Source: an uncultured Pseudomonadota bacterium (GTDB taxonomy: Bacteria; Pseudomonadota; Gammaproteobacteria; Burkholderiales; Burkholderiaceae_C). From it: a DNA stretch of 41,123 nt. The translations under genes and the position numbers were made by a program. Location: positions 1 to 41,123 of the forward strand of contig CAMFIB010000012.1 of the NCBI GenBank assembly GCA_945952465.1, in the 5' to 3' direction. Shown one piece after another: positions 37,601 through 41,123 of this stretch (positions within the stretch are counted from its first letter, which is position 1; every line of letters begins with the position of its first letter). The notes beneath the pieces are model-generated. The model saw only the letters and a list, made by a program, of their open reading frames with translations. It was not told where the DNA came from and made no database searches.

Positions 37601-37730
37601 ATGAACTTGTCTTGCCTAAGAAGGCCAGCCGAATCAAGGGCTTGCGTATCCAATCCACAGAACGGCGCGATGAATCTATCTTGCGCCCTGCGCTGAAACT
37701 GTCTTGCCGCTACGCTGAAACTGTCTTGCG
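37599..37730 (+). repeat. iteron array, four copies (presumed RepA sites)
   Basis: Copies begin at 37599 (CGATGAACTTGTCTTGCC), 37668 (CGATGAATCTATCTTGCG), 37691 (CGCTGAAACTGTCTTGCC) and 37713 (CGCTGAAACTGTCTTGCG). The last three are spaced 23 and 22 bp apart, two helical turns, and the first is 69 bp (three units) ahead. This is the expected layout for iteron-controlled replication. Confidence 0.85.
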
Positions 37731-37860
37731 ACGGCGCGGCCAGGATGGCCGGAAAGCCTTACAGGACAAGGCTTTGCGAGCGTTCGCGCACCCATCCCCC
37801 TATAGCTTTTGCCTGTAGGTTTTTCTTTCCTATAAATATTTATTGCCTGTAGTGGGAGCG

Positions 37861-38210
37861 CCCGGAATTGTGGACATTCCGGCGAGCTGCCGGCCGGGCG
37901 GATCACACACCGCCCCCGCGCGGGCCTGCGGCCCTTCGGGGAGAAAGGCGTCTTCGACGCTTGAACCCCCTACCCTACCCTTCCCCCTTTGAACCATCGC
38001 CTGGACGCGCAGACGGGCCGCCTGCGCACGTTCTCGCCCTTGGTGGCCCTACCCCACACGCTCGCGCCTTTGCCCTTCTGGCGGCCTTCTACGGCCTTTT
38101 GCACCGCGCTCGTTTTCTGGCTTTCGTCTGCGTGCATGAAACCGCTGTTTTTCCTAGTGCGCTGGTGCGCCGCTCGCGTTTCTTGTTGTTTTCATGTTGT
38201 TTTCTACCTG
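37861..38210. other. non-coding leader region upstream of ssb
   Basis: No convincing gene. It has GC-rich short hairpins (GCGGGCCTGCGGCCC, GCGTC-TTC-GACGC) and a long pyrimidine-rich stretch. The style resembles the other plus-strand leaders and may form a folded single-stranded promoter after transfer. Confidence 0.4.
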
Positions 38211-38240
38211 TTGCATTTCCTGTTTTCTCGGTGTTATACT
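38211..38240 (+). promoter_or_regulatory. sigma-70 promoter of the ssb-korA-parA-korB operon
   Basis: -35 TTGCAT (38211-38216) and -10 TATACT (38235-38240) are 18 bp apart. It lies 105 bases before ssb, and no ACCAAAAT operator is present. Confidence 0.7.
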
Positions 38241-38345
38241 TCGAGCACGGCCACCTTCGGCCGTTCAACCAGCCATTCCGTCTGATTGGTCTTAGCGTAC
38301 GATTTTTTCCGTTTTCTGAGACGACCCCAACCAGGAGAAACCGAC

Positions 38346-38702
38346 ATGCAGAAAAACGTCTTCGTGGGCAATCTCGCCAAGGCCGTTGTCGTCAGCGGCA
38401 ACGGTGATCGCGCCGTCGCACGCTTCACCCTCATTTCCAACGAATACGCCGGCAAGGACAAGGAAACCGGCGAGGCGCGCGAACGCTCGGTGTCGATCCA
38501 GTTCACCGCCTTCCGGGCCAAGGCCGAGGCCATCGCCAAGAACGCGATGAAGGGCGATCAACTGATCGTTGACTACCGCATCGAGAACAACAACTTCCAG
38601 AAGGATGGCGAGGACGTGTACGGCTACAACTTCGTGGTGGAGGACTTCACTTTCGGCGCTCCGGGCAAGGAGAAGCGCGAACAGTTCCGGGCGGGCCAAT
38701 GA
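38346..38702 (+). CDS. ssb: single-stranded DNA-binding protein
   Basis: This 118-residue protein has the OB-fold SSB pattern: NVFVGNLAKAVVVSGNGDRA, ARFTLISNEYAGKDKETGEA, then VSIQFTAFRAKAEAIAKNAM and GDQLIVDYRIENN. The C-terminus lacks the acidic DDDIPF-type tail of chromosomal SSB, as in some plasmid SSBs. It should coat the incoming strand and support replication. ATG 38346 has CCAGGAG upstream. First gene of the central control operon, and placed early in the leading region. Confidence 0.9.
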   Translation: MQKNVFVGNLAKAVVVSGNGDRAVARFTLISNEYAGKDKETGEARERSVSIQFTAFRAKAEAIAKNAMKGDQLIVDYRIENNNFQKDGEDVYGYNFVVEDFTFGAPGKEKREQFRAGQ

Positions 38703-39092
38703 ATGACAGCCGCCACCCCAAGGATGAGCGAAGCGGAGTTCGCCCGCGTCGCTGCGACGTGTAGCAAGTGGTCGGAGCGTTCCTTGGGTGTAGCGCGTGC
38801 CCTACTGGTCGAAGGTGTGCCGCTGTCCGATGCGGCAGCGGCGCACGAAATGTCCAGGCAGCAGGCGAACGTCGTTCGCAACCGCTTCATGGCGAAGGCC
38901 GAGAAGCAGCGCGTCGATGCGTTCATGGCACGCGAGAAGCCCAAGCTGGCCGCCACCGTCTTGGAGCCGTTCGACCAGGACATGCGAACCCTACGGGACA
39001 AGGGCTACACGATCCGCCAGATCGTCGCATTCCTGCGCGAACAAGGCATTGAAACCTCAGTGACAACCGTCCGCAATTTCTTGAAGGAGTAA
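38703..39092 (+). CDS. korA: KorA/TrfB-like transcriptional repressor
   Basis: This 129-residue protein has the TrfB/KorA DNA-binding domain: MSEAEFARVAATCSKWSERS, LGVARALLVEGVPLSDAAAA, HEMSRQQANVVRNRF. The C-terminal 55 residues (FDQDMRTLRDKGYTIRQIVA) look like a second helix-turn-helix and replace the usual KorA dimer domain. IncP KorA coordinates replication, partition and transfer promoters. It is the leading candidate to bind the ACCAAAAT operators, though not proven. It starts next to the ssb stop. Confidence 0.8.
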   Translation: MTAATPRMSEAEFARVAATCSKWSERSLGVARALLVEGVPLSDAAAAHEMSRQQANVVRNRFMAKAEKQRVDAFMAREKPKLAATVLEPFDQDMRTLRDKGYTIRQIVAFLREQGIETSVTTVRNFLKE

Positions 39093-39098
39093 CCGGGC

Positions 39099-39893
39099 AT
39101 GAAAACGTTAGTTCTTGCGAACCAGAAAGGCGGAGTCGGCAAGTCGGCCGTCGCCGTCCAGTTCGCCTACTACCTCGCCGACGTGCTGAAAAAGCGCGTC
39201 CTCGTGATCGACTTTGACCACCAACGCAACACGTCGAAAGCCATCCGCACGGGCGGCCTCGCCACCGTGTCCGCCATCACCAGCAGCCGCCTTCTGACCT
39301 CGAAGACCGACGCCGCGAGCATCGAGCACGCTGATTTTGTCTTGGTGCCCGGCGATGCCGAGCTTATCAAGATGGAGAAGCAGGCCGCCGAGCACAACAA
39401 GTTCGCCACGAACCTTTATACGTTCCTGGCCGACATTGCCGACCGCTTCGATGTGTGCGTCATCGACACCAACCCGAACCCGGACATTCGTCAACTGGCG
39501 AGCCTCGTCGTCGGCGACTTCGTGCTGTCTCCGCTCCAGCTCAACCAGGAAGCCATCGACGGCATCGGCGACTTGTTGAATCACGACAACATCGGGATTC
39601 GCAAGATCAAGGCGACCATCAACAAGAAGCTGGAGCTGATCGGCATCCTTCCCAACATCGTGGAGCCGACCCCCTTCCAGCGCGAGAACCTGCGCGACCT
39701 GTCGGCCGCCTTCGCCAAGCTGCTGATTCCCCTCGGTGCCGGCTTTGCCGCCATCAAGAAGACGACCGCCATTCCAGAAGCGCAAGCCGCTGGCCTGCCC
39801 GTCTGGAAGCTCGGCAAGAGCAGCGCCCGCGAAGCCTGGGCGCACATCCGCCCCGTGTTCTCCAAGATCGCCACGCAAATGGGAGTTGAGTAA
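39099..39893 (+). CDS. parA: ParA/IncC-type partition ATPase
   Basis: This 264-residue protein has Walker A KGGVGKS at 10-16, LVIDFDHQRNTSKA (switch), and VCVIDTNPNPDIRQLASLVV (Walker B region). It segregates plasmid copies with the ParB-like partner downstream. It has no N-terminal DNA-binding domain, so autoregulation must come from KorA/KorB. The stop overlaps the next ATG by one base (TAATG). Confidence 0.92.
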   Translation: MKTLVLANQKGGVGKSAVAVQFAYYLADVLKKRVLVIDFDHQRNTSKAIRTGGLATVSAITSSRLLTSKTDAASIEHADFVLVPGDAELIKMEKQAAEHNKFATNLYTFLADIADRFDVCVIDTNPNPDIRQLASLVVGDFVLSPLQLNQEAIDGIGDLLNHDNIGIRKIKATINKKLELIGILPNIVEPTPFQRENLRDLSAAFAKLLIPLGAGFAAIKKTTAIPEAQAAGLPVWKLGKSSAREAWAHIRPVFSKIATQMGVE

Positions 39894-41047
39894 TGGCACT
39901 TGACCTGTCCGCACTGGAAGAAAAGCCCGTCCCGGCCGGCCCCGCTGCCGCGCAGCCGGACGGCAAGGCGATGCGCGTCAAGCTGACCGACATCGAACCC
40001 GATCCGAACCAGCCGCGCACCGAGAAGAAGCCGGAGGAAATCGAGGAAATCGGCCAGAACATCAAGGAACGGGGCGTGAAGCTGCCCATTTCCGTGAAGC
40101 CGCACCCGACGAAGCCCGGCAAGTGGATCATCAACGACGGCGAGCTGCGCTATCTCGGTTCGGAGTGGGCCAAGGTCGAAGACATCCCCGTGGTTGTCGA
40201 TGAAGACTTTGACGACTTCGACCAAGTGAACGCGAACGAAAAACGCTTCGCGCTGCGCCCGATGGAACTCGCCAAGTTCATCAAGCGCAAGCTGGACGAA
40301 GGCGTGAAGAAGGGCGAAGTCGCCCGCCGCCTGGGCAAGCCGGCGAACGCCATCACCGAGCTGCTGGCACTGGTCGAAGCGCCCGCCTGCATCGAGGCCG
40401 TCTATACGTCCGGCCGCTGCACGTCGCCGAAGACTCTCTACGAGCTGCGCGCACTCGCCGAGAAGTTCCCCGAGCAGGTGCAGGAGTGGTGCGACACGGC
40501 CGAGGACATCACGCGCCGGAGCGTGGCCGACCTGGGCGACGTGCTCAAAGGCAAGAAGAAGCCAGCCGCTCCCCTGCCCTCGCCTGCCGACGCTGGCGGC
40601 ACCGACACGGGCGGCGGCGCTGGAGCTGGCACCGAAGGCGGCGACGGCGACCCGGAAAAATTTCGTCATGACGAAATTTCGGGCGGCAACCAAGGCGGCA
40701 CCGACAAGCAAGGCACCGAGCCGAAGGCCAAGCCGAAGGCGACCCCCGGCACCGATGGCGGCACCGATGGCGGCACCGATGGCGATGACACGGGCGCGGG
40801 AGGCACTGAACCCGGCGACCTGGGCGAGTTGACCAGTTGGCCGCGTGGCAAGGCCGTATCCGACCCGGACGCCATGAAAAAGCCGCTGTTGCTGGTCGAG
40901 TACGAAGGGCGCGCGGCGGCTGTCCTGCTGAATCGTCGGCCGACCACGCCCGGCCTGATCCGCATCCGCTACGAGGATGGCGGCGGCGATGATGAAGTCG
41001 ATGCCGGCCGCTGCAAGATCAACCTCTTGACGGAGAGCGACAAATGA
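39893..41047 (+). CDS. korB: KorB/ParB-family centromere-binding regulator
   Basis: This 384-residue protein has an N-terminal ParB domain (about 28-115; LTDIEPDPNQPRTEKKPEEI, GELRYLGS in place of the usual GERR box) and a helix-turn-helix (KKGEVARRLGKPANAITELL, about 139-158). After a Gly/Asp/Thr-rich linker with GGTDGGTDGGTDG repeats comes the KorB C-terminal SH3-like dimer domain (LLLVEYEGRAAAVLLNRRPT). In IncP it partitions the plasmid and represses operons at a distance. The linker contains a 22-bp palindrome (40658-40679). The stop overlaps the DUF192 start (ATGA). Confidence 0.9.
   Translation: MALDLSALEEKPVPAGPAAAQPDGKAMRVKLTDIEPDPNQPRTEKKPEEIEEIGQNIKERGVKLPISVKPHPTKPGKWIINDGELRYLGSEWAKVEDIPVVVDEDFDDFDQVNANEKRFALRPMELAKFIKRKLDEGVKKGEVARRLGKPANAITELLALVEAPACIEAVYTSGRCTSPKTLYELRALAEKFPEQVQEWCDTAEDITRRSVADLGDVLKGKKKPAAPLPSPADAGGTDTGGGAGAGTEGGDGDPEKFRHDEISGGNQGGTDKQGTEPKAKPKATPGTDGGTDGGTDGDDTGAGGTEPGDLGELTSWPRGKAVSDPDAMKKPLLLVEYEGRAAAVLLNRRPTTPGLIRIRYEDGGGDDEVDAGRCKINLLTESDK
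40658..40679. promoter_or_regulatory. 22-bp palindrome inside korB
   Basis: The core TTTCGTCATGACGAAA is extended by AAA/TTT on the two sides. The 14-bp core is the same as at 636-649. It lies in the linker coding region, where protein sequence is least constrained, so it may be an internal operator for the downstream DUF192 gene or a centromere-like site. Confidence 0.55.
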
Positions 41048-41123
41048 GCCGGCACAGCGGCGCAGCCGCCTTTCCCCACCCCGCCCGCAAGGGCGGAAGG
41101 GGGCGGCGTGCTACATCGTGGCC
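41044..41123 (+). CDS. DUF192 family protein, 5' part (continues at base 1)
   Basis: ATG 41044 overlaps the korB stop (ATGA). The frame reads MSRHSGAAAFPHPARKGGRG and continues through the end overlap into the frame at 1-518. Bases 41069-41123 repeat 1-55 and should be counted once. See the entry at 1-518 for the full protein. Confidence 0.8.
   Translation, partial: MSRHSGAAAFPHPARKGGRGRRATSW
41065..41111. repeat. CCTTTCCCCACC...GGGGGCGGCGTG hairpin module, copy 1 of 4 (within DUF192)
   Basis: Arms GCCGCC/GGCGGC and CCGCCC-GCAA-GGGCGG. It is translated as part of the DUF192 N-terminus, unlike the three non-coding copies. Confidence 0.55.
41069..41123. repeat. terminal redundancy, right copy (identical to 1-55)
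   Basis: Exact 55-base match to the window start. It indicates a circular molecule of 41,068 bp. Confidence 0.93.

Larger units (their letters stand above)
37556..37860. other. oriV: origin of vegetative replication (oriV)
   Basis: The region has two DnaA boxes, four iterons and an AT-rich stretch with TTTTTCTTTCC and AAATATTTATTG (about 37796-37852) for unwinding. It contains no gene and lies between the primase and ssb. Order (DnaA boxes, iterons, AT-rich region) is that of theta origins such as IncP oriV. Confidence 0.82.

Noticed and set aside
37564-37818. Small open frame across oriV
   Set aside because: It is composed of the DnaA boxes and iterons; it has no ribosome-binding site and no plausible protein.
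37868-38285. Open frames upstream of ssb
   Set aside because: The translations are low-complexity (Phe/Leu/Arg-rich) and run across the -35/-10 of the ssb promoter; more likely a structured leader.
40741-40800. GGCACCGATGGC tandem repeats in korB as a separate iteron or centromere
   Set aside because: They encode the GGTDGGTDG linker in frame and are explained by low-complexity protein sequence.
1-41123. Resistance, metal, catabolic or IS cargo and tRNA/rRNA genes
   Set aside because: I looked for such genes and for tRNA-like cloverleafs and saw none; every long gene is explained by transfer, replication, stability or unknown small proteins.

Overview
The window is a GC-rich, self-transmissible, broad-host-range type plasmid of Proteobacteria. 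Its first 55 bases are repeated exactly at its end (1-55 = 41069-41123), so it is almost certainly a complete circle of 41,068 bp written with an assembly overlap. The gene set (P-type nic site and VirD2-like relaxase, full virB1-virB11/virD4 mating system with an embedded topA and eexN, RepA of the RepA_C kind, KfrA, SSB, KorA-ParA-KorB) resembles the PromA plasmids such as pIPO2 and pSB102. That placement rests on remembered family features, not on a search. I see no resistance, catabolic or transposition genes, so the plasmid looks cryptic.

Layout. 1-518: end of a DUF192 gene whose start lies at 41044, across the join. 636-753: oriT and the promoter of a MobC-like accessory gene and the relaxase. 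2508-3157: HigBA-type toxin-antitoxin pair. 3263-24600, minus strand: the transfer region. Read in the direction of transcription it is a small DNA-proximal gene, virB1, topA, virB2-virB5, eexN, virB6, then virB7-virB11, virD4, a KfrB-domain protein, an LPD7 protein, a small membrane protein, and finally an OmpA-like lipoprotein, TrbM and two small unknowns. 24650-41047, plus strand: maintenance and leading region. It holds two small-gene operons behind two copies of one 612-bp leader, a ParC-like protein, repA, a secreted nuclease, a RadC-type protein, a DUF3560 protein, kfrA, a RepB-type primase, oriV with iterons and DnaA boxes, and the ssb-korA-parA-korB-DUF192 operon.

How it works together. 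The nic site places the 5' end of the transferred strand on the minus strand at about 676, running toward lower coordinates. Everything from DUF192 back to about 24.6 kb therefore enters the recipient first. All genes there lie on the plus strand, so the transferred strand is their template, as in the leading regions of F-like and IncI plasmids. RepA presumably acts on iterons 7-8 kb from its gene, and three stray iteron copies lie in or beside the transfer region. Seven near-identical palindromic operators overlap the promoters of transfer and stability operons, implying one global repressor.

Most unusual are 23 dispersed elements with ends GGYGAC and GTCRCC, 22 of them exactly 40 bp. They can fold as hairpins, show paired changes in their arms, appear to share halves with one another, and sit almost only between genes. 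I know of no described family that matches them. With the duplicated 612-bp multi-hairpin leader in the leading region, they are the best candidates here for something undescribed.
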